A stretch of 31,253 nucleotides of DNA from RGUW01 sp040399325 (GTDB taxonomy: Bacteria; Cyanobacteriota; Cyanobacteriia; PCC-6307; Cyanobiaceae), in contig JBBASJ010000024.1 in assembly GCA_040399325.1 (NCBI GenBank), positions 1 to 31,253 on the forward strand. Reading direction: 5' to 3'. Positions within the stretch are counted from its first letter, which is position 1, and each line of letters starts with the position of its first letter. Below, one piece after another: positions 6,100 to 14,684 of the stretch. Both the position numbers and the translations under genes were made by a program. The notes under the pieces are model-generated. The model searched no databases. It was not told the origin of the DNA and saw only the letters and a program-made list of their open reading frames with translations.

Positions 6100-7692
6100 A
6101 TGACCGCCCCCATCGACGCAGCTTCGGGTTCCTCCCGCCATCCGGCGATCGTGATCCTCGATTTCGGATCGCAGTACTCGGAGCTGATCGCCCGCCGGGT
6201 GCGGGAGACCGAGGTGTTCTCGCTGGTGATGAGCCATACCACCAGCGCCGACGAGCTGCGCCGCATCGCTCCCAGGGGGATCATTCTCAGTGGTGGTCCC
6301 AGTTCCGTGTATGAGCCCGGGGCGCCCCTGTGTGATCCGGCCCTCTGGGAGCTGGGCATTCCGGTGCTGGGGGTCTGCTATGGCATGCAGCTGATGGTGC
6401 AGCAGCTGGGGGGCTCGGTGGTGGCCGCCGGCCGCGCCGAGTACGGCAAGGCGCCGTTGCACGTCGACGATCCGGTGGATCTGCTCACCAACGTCGAAGA
6501 CGGTTCGACGATGTGGATGAGCCACGGCGATTCGGTGGAGCGGTTGCCCCAGGGCTTCGTGCGCCTGGCCCACACCGACAACACCCCCGAAGCCGCGGTC
6601 GCCGACCACAGCCGGCATCTGTATGGGGTTCAGTTCCACCCCGAAGTGGTGCATTCCACCTTCGGCATGGCGCTGCTGCGCAATTTCGTCTACCACATCT
6701 GCGGCTGTGAGGCCGACTGGACCACCGACGCCTTCATTGACGAAGCGATCGCCGATGTGCGCGCCCAGGTCGGCGACAAACGGGTGTTGCTGGCCCTCTC
6801 GGGAGGCGTCGACTCCTCGACCCTGGCCTTTCTGCTGCACAGGGCCATCGGTGATCAGCTCACCTGCATGTTCATCGACCAGGGCTTCATGCGCAAAGGC
6901 GAGCCCGAGTTTCTGATGGAGTTCTTCGACCGCAAGTTCCACATCAACGTCGAGTACATCAACGCCCGCGAGCGCTTCATCAACAAGCTCGCCGGCATCA
7001 CCGATCCCGAGGAGAAGCGCAAGCTGATCGGCACCGAGTTCATCCGCGTGTTCGAGGAGGAGAGCAAGCGCCTGGGCCCCTTCGACTACCTGGCGCAGGG
7101 AACGCTGTACCCCGATGTGATCGAGAGCGCCGGCACCAACGTCGACCCCAAGACCGGCGAGCGCGTCGCGGTCAAGATCAAGAGCCACCACAACGTCGGT
7201 GGCCTACCCAAGGACCTCCAGTTCAAGCTGGTCGAGCCCCTGCGCCGCCTGTTCAAGGACGAGGTCCGCAAGGTGGGTCGCAGCCTTGGTCTGCCCCAGG
7301 AGATCGTCGGTCGGCATCCCTTCCCGGGACCCGGCCTGGCGATCCGCATCCTGGGCGAGGTCACCGACGACAAGCTCGACATCCTGCGCGATGCCGATCT
7401 GATCGTGCGCGAAGAGATCCGCGATGCGGGGCTCTACAACGAGATCTGGCAGGCCTTCGCGGTGCTGCTGCCGGTGCGCAGTGTCGGCGTCATGGGCGAC
7501 AAGCGCACCTATGCCTTCCCGATCGTGCTGCGCTGCGTCTCCAGCGAGGACGGCATGACCGCCGATTGGTCGCGCCTGCCCTACGACCTGCTGGAGACCA
7601 TCTCCAACCGCATCGTCAACGAGGTCAAGGGCGTCAACCGCGTCGTGCTCGACATCACCAGCAAGCCCCCCGGCACCATCGAGTGGGAGTAG
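6100..7692 (+). CDS. guaA: GMP synthase (glutamine-hydrolysing)
   Basis: A 530-residue enzyme converting XMP to GMP using ATP and glutamine. The class I glutamine amidotransferase domain spans about 15-200 with nucleophile Cys93 (GVCYGMQ) and His180/Glu182 (GVQFHPE). The ATP pyrophosphatase domain follows, with the P-loop SGGVDS at 234-239, and the C-terminal dimerisation domain ends with the characteristic KPPGTIEWE. It is complete and of normal length. The next gene begins a few bases downstream, suggesting an operon. Confidence 0.98.
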   Translation: MTAPIDAASGSSRHPAIVILDFGSQYSELIARRVRETEVFSLVMSHTTSADELRRIAPRGIILSGGPSSVYEPGAPLCDPALWELGIPVLGVCYGMQLMVQQLGGSVVAAGRAEYGKAPLHVDDPVDLLTNVEDGSTMWMSHGDSVERLPQGFVRLAHTDNTPEAAVADHSRHLYGVQFHPEVVHSTFGMALLRNFVYHICGCEADWTTDAFIDEAIADVRAQVGDKRVLLALSGGVDSSTLAFLLHRAIGDQLTCMFIDQGFMRKGEPEFLMEFFDRKFHINVEYINARERFINKLAGITDPEEKRKLIGTEFIRVFEEESKRLGPFDYLAQGTLYPDVIESAGTNVDPKTGERVAVKIKSHHNVGGLPKDLQFKLVEPLRRLFKDEVRKVGRSLGLPQEIVGRHPFPGPGLAIRILGEVTDDKLDILRDADLIVREEIRDAGLYNEIWQAFAVLLPVRSVGVMGDKRTYAFPIVLRCVSSEDGMTADWSRLPYDLLETISNRIVNEVKGVNRVVLDITSKPPGTIEWE

Positions 7693-7747
7693 GGCCATGG
7701 CGGTGCGGGCCGCTGTTGGGTACCCTCGGTTCCCAACCCCAGGCACT

Positions 7748-8377
7748 GTGACCGCCGTCTCTTCTGCGACGACTCCGGATCAGGACCTGCAGCTGCAGCG
7801 CAGGTTGCAGCAGGACAGCATTCAGCTGGCCGGCAAGACCATCTATCTCAATCCGTTCCTCTACTGGCGTCGGTTCGACGCCAACACCGACCGCTGGCTC
7901 AGGGAGCCCGGTCAGCTCGACGAGGAGCAGATCCGGCTCAACCGCACCCGCTTCTATCCCGAGCTCGACTGGGAGCTGCTGGATGAGGAGGAGCGGGCCA
8001 TCAAGGATGGCGCCGTGGAGATGTTTCTCAAGACGCTCGAGCTGATCAGCACCTTCAACCCCGACCTCAACCCGGGCTTGCTGCTCGAGGTCGAGCGCAA
8101 GATGGCCGTCACCAAGAAGCGGGCCTTCGAGCGCTGGGTGGGTCGCTCCCTGCGCCGCCGTGAACAGGCCGAGGCCAAGGCCCGGCGTCGCTTCGATCGC
8201 GAGCGCTCGCTGCGGGCCTGGCTCGAGTGGGCTGCCCTCGATGTGACCCGGCAGGCCCTGGTGCCCCTGGCGGCCGCGCTGGTGCTGGCCGTGGGCGGGG
8301 GTTGGTGGTGGGGCTCCCAGCAGAGCTGCCGCCAGCAGGTCGTCACCCCGGGCCTGGCTCCGGTGCAGCAGCGCTGA
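7748..8377 (+). CDS. Conserved hypothetical protein with C-terminal membrane segment
   Basis: About 209 residues from a GTG start at 7748. A longer frame from ATG 7697 would add 17 residues of poor character, and the shorter form is preferred. The middle contains YLNPFLYWRRFD and a long charged, probably helical region rich in Arg and Glu. One hydrophobic stretch near the C-terminus (LVPLAAALVLAVGGGWWW) looks like a single membrane span, leaving a short tail. I recognise no enzyme motif. It sits between guaA and another small unknown gene ahead of the PBP2 gene, so a membrane or envelope link is possible but unproven. Confidence 0.7.
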   Translation: MTAVSSATTPDQDLQLQRRLQQDSIQLAGKTIYLNPFLYWRRFDANTDRWLREPGQLDEEQIRLNRTRFYPELDWELLDEEERAIKDGAVEMFLKTLELISTFNPDLNPGLLLEVERKMAVTKKRAFERWVGRSLRRREQAEAKARRRFDRERSLRAWLEWAALDVTRQALVPLAAALVLAVGGGWWWGSQQSCRQQVVTPGLAPVQQR

Positions 8378-8415
8378 GGCGGGCTGACGCGTCAGACTGA
8401 TGCTCCCTGGTTGTC

Positions 8416-8420
8416 AGGAG
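8416..8420 (+). promoter_or_regulatory. Shine-Dalgarno AGGAG deciding the start of the 8426 gene
   Basis: AGGAG lies five bases before ATG 8426. It favours that start over the in-frame TTG at 8411, which would place the ribosome site inside the coding sequence. Confidence 0.7.
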
Positions 8421-8425
8421 CGCCG

Positions 8426-8797
8426 ATGGCCGCCGATCCCCTCGACAAGCTGCGTCTGACCCTGATGCAGGAGCTGTTGCCGGTCGGCGTGGCCGTGGTG
8501 GAACGGGTCCGCAAGGGCGGCCTCAAAGATGTGGTCGCCGCCTTTTCCAGGGACGACGAGGGTCCTGATCCGCTCACCCAGCTGCGCAACGAGGGTGAGC
8601 CCCTGGCCAGCCAGTTGCGTCAGGGGCTCGACCGGCTGAGTCCGGGCCTGGGCAATCCGGTGATGAAGGTCGACGTGCGGGTGGAACCCGAGCCCCCGGC
8701 CCCCGGCCCCGGCGACGAAGCCGCCCTGGTGGCGCGCCTCGGTGCCCTCGAGCAGCGTCTGACCCAGCTGGAGACCCTGCTGGCGCAGACCCCCTGA
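8426..8797 (+). CDS. Conserved hypothetical protein, 123 residues
   Basis: A small soluble protein beginning MAADPLDKLRLTLMQELL. The N-terminal half is amphipathic and helical. A Pro-rich linker (about 90-97) precedes a short C-terminal heptad-like segment (LVARLGALEQRLTQLETLL) that probably forms a coiled coil and may mediate oligomerisation. No known domain is recognised. Its stop is two bases before the GTG of the PBP2 gene, so the two are very likely co-translated, and a role connected with cell-wall synthesis is a reasonable but untested guess. Confidence 0.7.
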   Translation: MAADPLDKLRLTLMQELLPVGVAVVERVRKGGLKDVVAAFSRDDEGPDPLTQLRNEGEPLASQLRQGLDRLSPGLGNPVMKVDVRVEPEPPAPGPGDEAALVARLGALEQRLTQLETLLAQTP

Positions 8798-8799
8798 CG

Positions 8800-10545
8800 G
8801 TGCTGGCCTCCCCGCCCCAGCAACGCCGTTCAGGTCAGTCGCGTCAGACCGTCTGGCTGATGTTGATCGTGGTGCTGTTTGCCGGCGCCATGCTGACGCG
8901 GCTGGTGGCGCTGCAGATCCTCCAGGGAGCGCGCTACCGCGCCCTGTCTGACGAGAACCGCATTCGGCTGATGCCGCGCAACCCCATCCGCGGCAGGCTG
9001 CTCGATCGCCATGGCCTGGTGCTGGCCACCAACCGGCTCACCTACAGCCTCTACATCCAGCCTCGGGAGGTGTCAGAGCAGGCCTGGCCGGCCTTGCGGC
9101 AGCGGCTGAGTGCGTTGCTCGCCATTCCTGCCGCCGATCTCGACCGCCGGCGCCGCGAGGGTGCCAATGCCGAAGGCTTTCGCATCCTGCTGGCGAGCCG
9201 GCTGCGGCCCGAGCAGGTGCTGCGCTTTCGCGAGCAGGCGGCAGCCCTGGCCGGGGCCGAGGTCGACAGCGATGTGCTGCGCAGCTACCCCCACGGCAAC
9301 CTGGGCGCCCACGTGCTCGGCTACACCAGCGGCATCACCGAGGCCGAATACGCCGAGCTCCAGCCCAGGGGGTATCGCATTCGCGACCGGGTCGGTCGCA
9401 GCGGGCTCGAGAAGGTCTACGAAGCCACCCTGCGCGGCGAGTGGGGCGGCCAGCAGGTGGAGGTCAATGCCGCTGGCCAGGTGCAGCGCATCCTTGGCGA
9501 CAAGCCGGCCAGGGCGGGCAAGGATCTGCACCTGACCCTCGATCTCGCCCTGCAGCAGACCGCCGAAACAGCGCTCAACGGGGTGCGCAAGGGGGCGATC
9601 GTGGCCATGGATCCCCAGACCGGGGCGATCCGGGCCATGGCCAGCCGGCCCACCTTTGATCCCAATCTGTTTTCCGATGGCCCCACCACCCGGCAGTGGG
9701 CCGATCTCAACCGCCCCGATGCGCCGCTGCTGAACCGGGCCTTCCGCGGCTTTCCGCCGGCCAGCACCTTCAAGATCGTGACCACCGTCGCCGCCCTGGA
9801 GTCGGGCCTGTATCAGCCCGGCTCGAAGGTGCTCACCACCAACTCGTTCTGTTATGCGGGGCTCTGCTACGGCGACCACGGCGCCCACGGCATGATCGGC
9901 TTCCCGTTTGCCCTGGCGGTCAGCAGCAACACCTTCTATTACCGCGTGGGCCTGAGGCTGGGCCCGGGCCCGTTGTTCAAGGCCGCCCGGCGCATGGGGT
10001 ACGGCCAGCTCAGCGGCATCGAGCTGGCCAATGAGGAGAGCGAGGGCCTGCTGGGGGATCCCGCCTGGAAAAAGGCCGCCCTGGGCGAGCCGTGGACGCC
10101 CGTCGACACGATCACCTCGTCGATCGGGCAGGGAGCGCTGCAGGTCACCCCGCTGCAGATGGCCCGCCTCTATGCCGCCGTCGCCAATGGCGGCTGGCTG
10201 GTCACACCCCACCTGGTGGAGCGGCCCACCCAGCGCACCTGGATCGGCCTCAGGCCGGCCACCCTGGCGGTGCTGCGCCAGGGACTGCGCATGGTGGTCA
10301 CCGAGGGCACGGCGCGACTGCTCAACGATCCCCAGTTGCCGCCCGTGGCCGGCAAGACCGGCACCGCCGAGGATCCGCCCCGCCCCGACCACGCCTGGTT
10401 CGGTGGCTATGCACCCGCGGGGCGCCCCACCCTGGTGATCGTCGCCTTTGGCGAAAACTCCGGCGGCTATGGCGGCACGGTGGCGGCGCCCATGGTCAAG
10501 GCGCTGATGACCACCTGGTTCAGACTGAACAGGGCGCCCGGCTGA
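8800..10545 (+). CDS. mrdA: Penicillin-binding protein 2 (class B transpeptidase)
   Basis: A 581-residue class B PBP that cross-links peptidoglycan during elongation, working with RodA. An N-terminal membrane anchor lies at about 17-40. The pedestal domain follows, including RNPIRGRLLDRHG (60-72). The transpeptidase domain carries SxxK at 322-325 (Ser322 nucleophile), SSN at 375-377 and KTG at 519-521. The start is GTG. Length matches cyanobacterial PBP2. The gene ends in a 26-bp tail-to-tail overlap with sqdX on the other strand. Confidence 0.93.
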   Translation: MLASPPQQRRSGQSRQTVWLMLIVVLFAGAMLTRLVALQILQGARYRALSDENRIRLMPRNPIRGRLLDRHGLVLATNRLTYSLYIQPREVSEQAWPALRQRLSALLAIPAADLDRRRREGANAEGFRILLASRLRPEQVLRFREQAAALAGAEVDSDVLRSYPHGNLGAHVLGYTSGITEAEYAELQPRGYRIRDRVGRSGLEKVYEATLRGEWGGQQVEVNAAGQVQRILGDKPARAGKDLHLTLDLALQQTAETALNGVRKGAIVAMDPQTGAIRAMASRPTFDPNLFSDGPTTRQWADLNRPDAPLLNRAFRGFPPASTFKIVTTVAALESGLYQPGSKVLTTNSFCYAGLCYGDHGAHGMIGFPFALAVSSNTFYYRVGLRLGPGPLFKAARRMGYGQLSGIELANEESEGLLGDPAWKKAALGEPWTPVDTITSSIGQGALQVTPLQMARLYAAVANGGWLVTPHLVERPTQRTWIGLRPATLAVLRQGLRMVVTEGTARLLNDPQLPPVAGKTGTAEDPPRPDHAWFGGYAPAGRPTLVIVAFGENSGGYGGTVAAPMVKALMTTWFRLNRAPG

Positions 10546-11662
10546 GCACCTGGCGGTAGTAGCCGCGCAGCTGTTCGGTGGCGCCGGCCCAGCCCCAGCG
10601 TTCGGCCTCGCTGCGTGCGGCCAGGCGCAGCTGCTGGTGCTGGCTGCGATCGGCCAGGAGGCGCTGGGTGGCGGCGGTCAGGCTGCCGGCACCGCCGTCG
10701 GGACCATCGGGTTCGTAGAGGCAGCCGTTGATGCCGTCGCTGACGATGTCGGGGATCCCTCCGCGGTTGGCGGCCACGCAGGGGCAGCCGGCGGCCATCG
10801 CCTCCAGCAGCACCAGCCCCAGGGTCTCGGTGCTGCTCGGAAACAGGAAGGCGTCGCCGCTCGCATAGGCCGAGGCCAGCTCCTCACCGGCCAGATAGCC
10901 CACGAAGTGGGTGGCGCTGCCGGCAAACAGGCTCTCGAGCTGCTGGCGGTAGGGGCCGTCACCCACCAGGGCGAGGCGGGCGTCGGGCATGGCATCGAGC
11001 ACCGGGCGGATGCGCTCGATCTGTTTTTCGGCCGACAGCCGGCCGATGTAGAGCAGCAGCTGACCGGTGTCGCTGCGACCGTTGAGCAGGCGTTCGCGCA
11101 TCGCCGGGCTGCGCAGCTCGGGTCTGAACAGCTCGGTGTCGACCCCCCGCTGCCACAGGGCCGTGTGCTGAATCCCCTTGTCGCTGAGCTCCTGCACCAT
11201 GGCGGTGGAGGTGCACAGGTTGAGCACGGCCTGGTTGTGGGCCGCTTTGAGCAGCTCCCACAGCAGCGGCTCCAGCATGCCCATGCCGTAGTGCTCGAGG
11301 TACTTGGGCAGGTGGGTGTGGTAGCTGGCCACCAGGGGATAGCCCTTGGTCCTGGCCAGCCAGATGCCCCCCAGGCCCAGCACAGCCGGGTTGACCACAT
11401 GCACCAGGTCGGGCCCGAAGCGCTCCAGGGCCTCGGCCACGGCCGGCCGCGGCAGGGCCAGCTTCAGTTCGGGGTAGAGGGGCAGCGGCATCGCGGGCAC
11501 CCCCACCACCCGGGCGCCGCAGTAGTCGCTCGGGGCTCCTTCAGGGCAGAAGATGAGCACCTCATCGCCGGCGGCGACCAGGTGCTGCACCGTCTTGGTG
11601 AGCCGGGTCACGATCCCGTCGACCTTGGGCAGGAAGGTCTCGGTGAACAGGGCGATCTTCAA
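10520..11662 (-). CDS. sqdX: Sulfoquinovosyltransferase SqdX
   Basis: A 380-residue GT4 (GT-B fold) glycosyltransferase. It begins MKIALFTETFLPKVDGIVTR; has SYHTHLPKYLEHYGMG in the N-domain, LLYIGRLSAEKQ at the nucleotide-sugar domain and an E-x7-E element (ETLGLVLLE). These features and the position directly after sqdB identify SqdX, which transfers sulfoquinovose from UDP-sulfoquinovose to diacylglycerol, giving the thylakoid lipid SQDG. It lies 12 bp after sqdB. The C-terminus overlaps the PBP2 gene by 26 bp in convergent orientation. Confidence 0.93.
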   Translation of the reverse strand: MKIALFTETFLPKVDGIVTRLTKTVQHLVAAGDEVLIFCPEGAPSDYCGARVVGVPAMPLPLYPELKLALPRPAVAEALERFGPDLVHVVNPAVLGLGGIWLARTKGYPLVASYHTHLPKYLEHYGMGMLEPLLWELLKAAHNQAVLNLCTSTAMVQELSDKGIQHTALWQRGVDTELFRPELRSPAMRERLLNGRSDTGQLLLYIGRLSAEKQIERIRPVLDAMPDARLALVGDGPYRQQLESLFAGSATHFVGYLAGEELASAYASGDAFLFPSSTETLGLVLLEAMAAGCPCVAANRGGIPDIVSDGINGCLYEPDGPDGGAGSLTAATQRLLADRSQHQQLRLAARSEAERWGWAGATEQLRGYYRQVLSRAPCSV

Positions 11663-11674
11663 GGGGACCCGATC

Positions 11675-12868
11675 TCAGGCGGTCTTGATGGCTGCGGCCT
11701 GGGTCTTGGTCCAGGCCGACACGCACGGAATGCGGCTGCGGTCGCAGCGGTCGGCCCAGCGCCGCGCCACATCCACGACCTCGGCCAGCAGGCCGTCATC
11801 GAGGGTGGTGGGCTTGAGGCCCAGTTCGATGAAGCAACGGTTGTCGACGATCAGGTCGTTTTCGACGGCTTCGTTGCGGGGGTTGGGCAGGTGGTTGATC
11901 TGGGCACCGGTGAGCCCGGCGACCTTCTGGGCCAGCTCGCCCACCTGGTGGCTTTCGGTCATCTGGTTGAAGATCTTGACCCGCTCGCCCCGGGTGGGCG
12001 GATTCTCGAGGGCCAGCTGCACGCAGCGCACCGAATCGCGGATGTGGATGAAGGCGCGGGTCTGGCCGCCGGTGCCGTGCACGGTCAGCGGGTAGCCGAT
12101 CGCCGCCTGCATCAGGAAGCGGTTCAGCACGGTGCCGTAGTCGCCGTCGTAGTCGAAGCGGTTGGTGAGCCTGGGGTCGCGGTCGGTGGCTTCGGTGTTG
12201 GTGCCCCAGACGATGCCCTGGTGCAGGTCGGTGATGCGGACCTGGTCGTTCTTGTTGTAGTAGAGGAAAAGCAGCTGATCGAGCGTCTTGGTCATGTGAT
12301 AGACGCTGCCCGGGCTGGCCGGGTGCAGGATCTCCTCCTCGAAGCGGCTGCCGTCCGGCTGGGGCACCTCCACCTTGAGGTAACCCTCGGGGATGGTGGC
12401 GCCGCGGTGGGAGCCGTAGCCGTAGACCCCCATGGTGCCCAGGTGCACCACATGAAGGTCCAGGCCGCTCTCGACGATGGCGGCCAGCAGGTTGTGGGTG
12501 CCGTTGACGTTGTTGTCGACGGTGTAGCGCTTGGTGGCGCTGCTCTTCATCGAGTAGGGGGCGGCCCGCTGTTCGGCGAAGTGCACCACGGCATCGGGCC
12601 GTTCGGCCAGCAGCAGATCCAGCAGGCGCTGGTACTCATGGGCGATGTCGAGCAGCTCGAAGCGCATCGGGCGCCCGCCGATCTGCTGCCAGGCCCGCAG
12701 CCGCTCGCCGATCGTGGTGATCGGGGTGAGGGATTCGACCTCAAGATCGATGTCGATCTTGCGGCGGCTCAGGTTGTCGACGATCAACACGTCGTGGCCC
12801 TGATCCGCCAGGTTCACGGCGCACGGCCAGCCGCAGAAGCCGTCGCCGCCGAGAACGAAAACCTTCAC
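11675..12868 (-). CDS. sqdB: UDP-sulfoquinovose synthase SqdB
   Basis: A 397-residue short-chain dehydrogenase/reductase that makes UDP-sulfoquinovose from UDP-glucose and sulfite using bound NAD. The N-terminal Rossmann motif is VLGGDGFCGWP. The catalytic Tyr-x3-Lys is Tyr190/Lys194 (SVYHMTKT). The GTG at 12868 is chosen because AGGAG lies seven bases upstream; the in-frame TTG at 12889 is upstream of that site and gives a non-family extension. It forms a two-gene sulfolipid operon with sqdX. Confidence 0.95.
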   Translation of the reverse strand: MKVFVLGGDGFCGWPCAVNLADQGHDVLIVDNLSRRKIDIDLEVESLTPITTIGERLRAWQQIGGRPMRFELLDIAHEYQRLLDLLLAERPDAVVHFAEQRAAPYSMKSSATKRYTVDNNVNGTHNLLAAIVESGLDLHVVHLGTMGVYGYGSHRGATIPEGYLKVEVPQPDGSRFEEEILHPASPGSVYHMTKTLDQLLFLYYNKNDQVRITDLHQGIVWGTNTEATDRDPRLTNRFDYDGDYGTVLNRFLMQAAIGYPLTVHGTGGQTRAFIHIRDSVRCVQLALENPPTRGERVKIFNQMTESHQVGELAQKVAGLTGAQINHLPNPRNEAVENDLIVDNRCFIELGLKPTTLDDGLLAEVVDVARRWADRCDRSRIPCVSAWTKTQAAAIKTA

Positions 12869-12875
12869 CGCTGCA

Positions 12876-12880
12876 CTCCT
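12876..12880 (-). promoter_or_regulatory. sqdB: Shine-Dalgarno of sqdB
   Basis: AGGAG on the minus strand, seven bases before GTG 12868. It fixes the sqdB start at the conserved MKVFVLGGDG. Confidence 0.75.
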
Positions 12881-12937
12881 GGGAAGCAAGCGATCAGTCC
12901 GGCCGACCGCTCCGTCGCGTCAAGCTACTACAGGGAT

Positions 12938-13105
12938 TCAGCTGATTCCCACGGCTACCGCCAGCAGCACCGCGACCAGCAGAGCACCGCCGATCAACAG
13001 GGCCCTGCTGGCTGCACTGGTGCCCGTTCCCTGCTCGATCAGCTCCATGCGGGGCTCCTTGGCAAAGGCGTTCAACCTGCCGCCATCTTCCTGGGTGACC
13101 TGCAT
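12938..13105 (-). CDS. psb34: Psb34-type photosystem II assembly protein (Ssl1498 family)
   Basis: A 55-residue protein found by reading the minus strand. It starts MQVTQEDGGRLNAFAKEPRM, followed by a linker and one hydrophobic helix (ALLIGGALLVAVLLAVAVGIS) at the C-terminus. The EDGGRLN-x-FAxEP block with a single span matches the light-harvesting-like Ssl1498/Psb34 family. Psb34 binds a photosystem II assembly intermediate at CP47, near where high-light-inducible proteins bind. It has its own start with no clear Shine-Dalgarno and sits between thiG and sqdB on the same strand. The assignment is by remembered family pattern. Confidence 0.78.
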   Translation of the reverse strand: MQVTQEDGGRLNAFAKEPRMELIEQGTGTSAASRALLIGGALLVAVLLAVAVGIS

Positions 13106-13193
13106 GGTTCTGGGGTCGGATCGCCTGACAGTACGGAGATCCGCCGGTTCTGGATCCGGCCGCTGCAGAAGCGTTACGTGCCGGATTGACCGG

Positions 13194-14006
13194 TCACTGG
13201 CCCACCCGGCCCAGCTCCGGTGAGCTGGGGCTGGCCTGCTGGCGCCGCGGCAGCCGCCCGGCCCGCAGGGCGCTGCGCCCGGCCAGGCAGGCCTGCGCCA
13301 TCGCCTGGGCCATCAGCGGCGGGTCGCCGGCCAGGGCGATGGCGCTGTTGATCAGCAGGGCATCGGCCCCCATCTCCATGGCCTGGGCGGCTTCGCTGGG
13401 CACACCGATGCCCGCATCGACCACCACCGGCACCCGGGCGTTCTCGATGATCAGGGCGATGTTGGCGGCATTGCGGATGCCCTGGCCCGAGCCGATCGGC
13501 GAGCCCAGCGGCATCACCGTGGCGCAGCCCACCTCTTCGAGGCGTTTGGCCAGCAGCGGGTCGGCGTTGATGTACGGGAGCACCGTGAAGCCCTCCTTCA
13601 CCAGGGTTTCAGCCGCCTCCAGCGTGCCGATCGGGTCGGGCAGCAGATGCCTGGAGTCGGGGATGACCTCGAGCTTCACGAAGGTGTTGTCCTCCTGGCC
13701 GGCCAGCCGGGCCAGCTCCCGACCCAGGCGCGCCACCCGGATGGCTTCGTCGGCGGTGGCGCATCCGGCCGTGTTGGGCAGCATCCAGATGCGCGACCAG
13801 TCGATGGCCTCCATCAGCCCCTGATGGCCTGCGGCCTGGGTCTGCACCCGGCGCACCGCCACCGTGACGATCTCGCAGCCACTGGCGCTGATGCTGGCCT
13901 GCATCGCCGCCAGGCTGGGGTACTTGCCGGTGCCGGTCATCAAGCGGCTGCTGAACGAGCGCCCGGCGATCACCAGGGGATCCGGCGCGGTCGGGTTGGT
14001 GGTCAA
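13194..14006 (-). CDS. thiG: Thiazole synthase ThiG
   Basis: About 270 residues. ThiG forms the thiazole phosphate of thiamin from deoxyxylulose phosphate, dehydroglycine and ThiS thiocarboxylate. The conserved start of the domain FSSRLMTGTGKYPS, the Schiff-base lysine (VKLEV, Lys111), PLGSPIGSGQG and VVDAGIGVPSEA are all present. No ATG is available. The TTG at 14006 gives a family-like N-terminus (MTTNPTAPDPLVIAGRS). A frame open back to 14132 would overlap the divergent secreted-protein gene and adds non-conserved residues. Confidence 0.93.
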   Translation of the reverse strand: MTTNPTAPDPLVIAGRSFSSRLMTGTGKYPSLAAMQASISASGCEIVTVAVRRVQTQAAGHQGLMEAIDWSRIWMLPNTAGCATADEAIRVARLGRELARLAGQEDNTFVKLEVIPDSRHLLPDPIGTLEAAETLVKEGFTVLPYINADPLLAKRLEEVGCATVMPLGSPIGSGQGIRNAANIALIIENARVPVVVDAGIGVPSEAAQAMEMGADALLINSAIALAGDPPLMAQAMAQACLAGRSALRAGRLPRRQQASPSSPELGRVGQ

Positions 14007-14102
14007 GGCTGGCTGGAAGGGGTTGGGGGACCGTGATGCCGGCGACCGTATCGCGTCGGGCCGGTTGTCATTAGTCTCATGGCTGTTCAGCGGTGCGCAG
14101 CC

Positions 14103-14672
14103 ATGCGTGCTTCGGTCATGTCCCGCGTCCAACCGGCTGGTTCATCGTTGCGTGGTCTGCTGGCCGCCCTGCCCCTGCTGGCCGCAGCCCTGCCGGTCCA
14201 GGCCCAGGCGATCAAGCCCGGAGCGATGGTGCCGTTTGACCCCACCGGTGCGGCGGTGCGTTCCCAGCTGCAGGCGGTGCAGACCGACACCGTCGAGCAG
14301 TTTGACCCCGTCGCCCGGGCCAAGGCCCTGGCCAAGGATCTGCCGCGCCGCTGGAGCGGCACCTACCTGGCCAATGCTGCCGGCACACCCCAGACCGTGC
14401 GCCTCGACCTCGCCTCGCTCACGCCCATCGGCCAGATGCTGGTGATCCGGGGCACCATGACGATCGGCAGCCTCACGACGCCCTTTCAGGGCAACATCAA
14501 CGCCAAATCGGATCAGCTGGACCTGCTGCTCCTGGGCGACACCACCGCGGTCGGCCTCGAGCCCGGCGGCATGTTCCAGGGACTGCAGACCTTCCAGCTC
14601 AGCGACTGGGAATCTCCCCGCCTCACCAACGCGGGCGGCAAGCTGAGGCTCACCGCCACGGCCCGCCGCTGA
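14103..14672 (+). CDS. Secreted conserved hypothetical protein
   Basis: About 189 residues with a Sec signal peptide: hydrophobic core LRGLLAALPLLAAALP followed by a cleavage-like VQAQA. The mature part is about 150 residues, contains RRWSGTYLAN near its start and a mainly beta pattern toward the C-terminus (FQGNINAKSDQLDLLLLGD). No enzyme motif is seen; it resembles uncharacterised cyanobacterial periplasmic proteins. Candidate starts are ATG 14079, 14103 and 14118; 14103 gives a normal signal peptide. The gene is divergent from thiG and converges on the TPR gene with a 12-bp gap. Confidence 0.68.
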   Translation: MRASVMSRVQPAGSSLRGLLAALPLLAAALPVQAQAIKPGAMVPFDPTGAAVRSQLQAVQTDTVEQFDPVARAKALAKDLPRRWSGTYLANAAGTPQTVRLDLASLTPIGQMLVIRGTMTIGSLTTPFQGNINAKSDQLDLLLLGDTTAVGLEPGGMFQGLQTFQLSDWESPRLTNAGGKLRLTATARR

Positions 14673-14684
14673 CGACAAAGCAGC

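Noticed and set aside
4822..7191. 789-residue open frame on the minus strand
   Set aside because: It is antisense to cbiD and guaA, and its composition (Gln/His/Gly-rich) is that of a shadow frame.
10637..13189. 850-residue open frame on the plus strand
   Set aside because: It is antisense to sqdX and sqdB, whose motifs are unmistakable. Long antisense frames are expected at this GC content.
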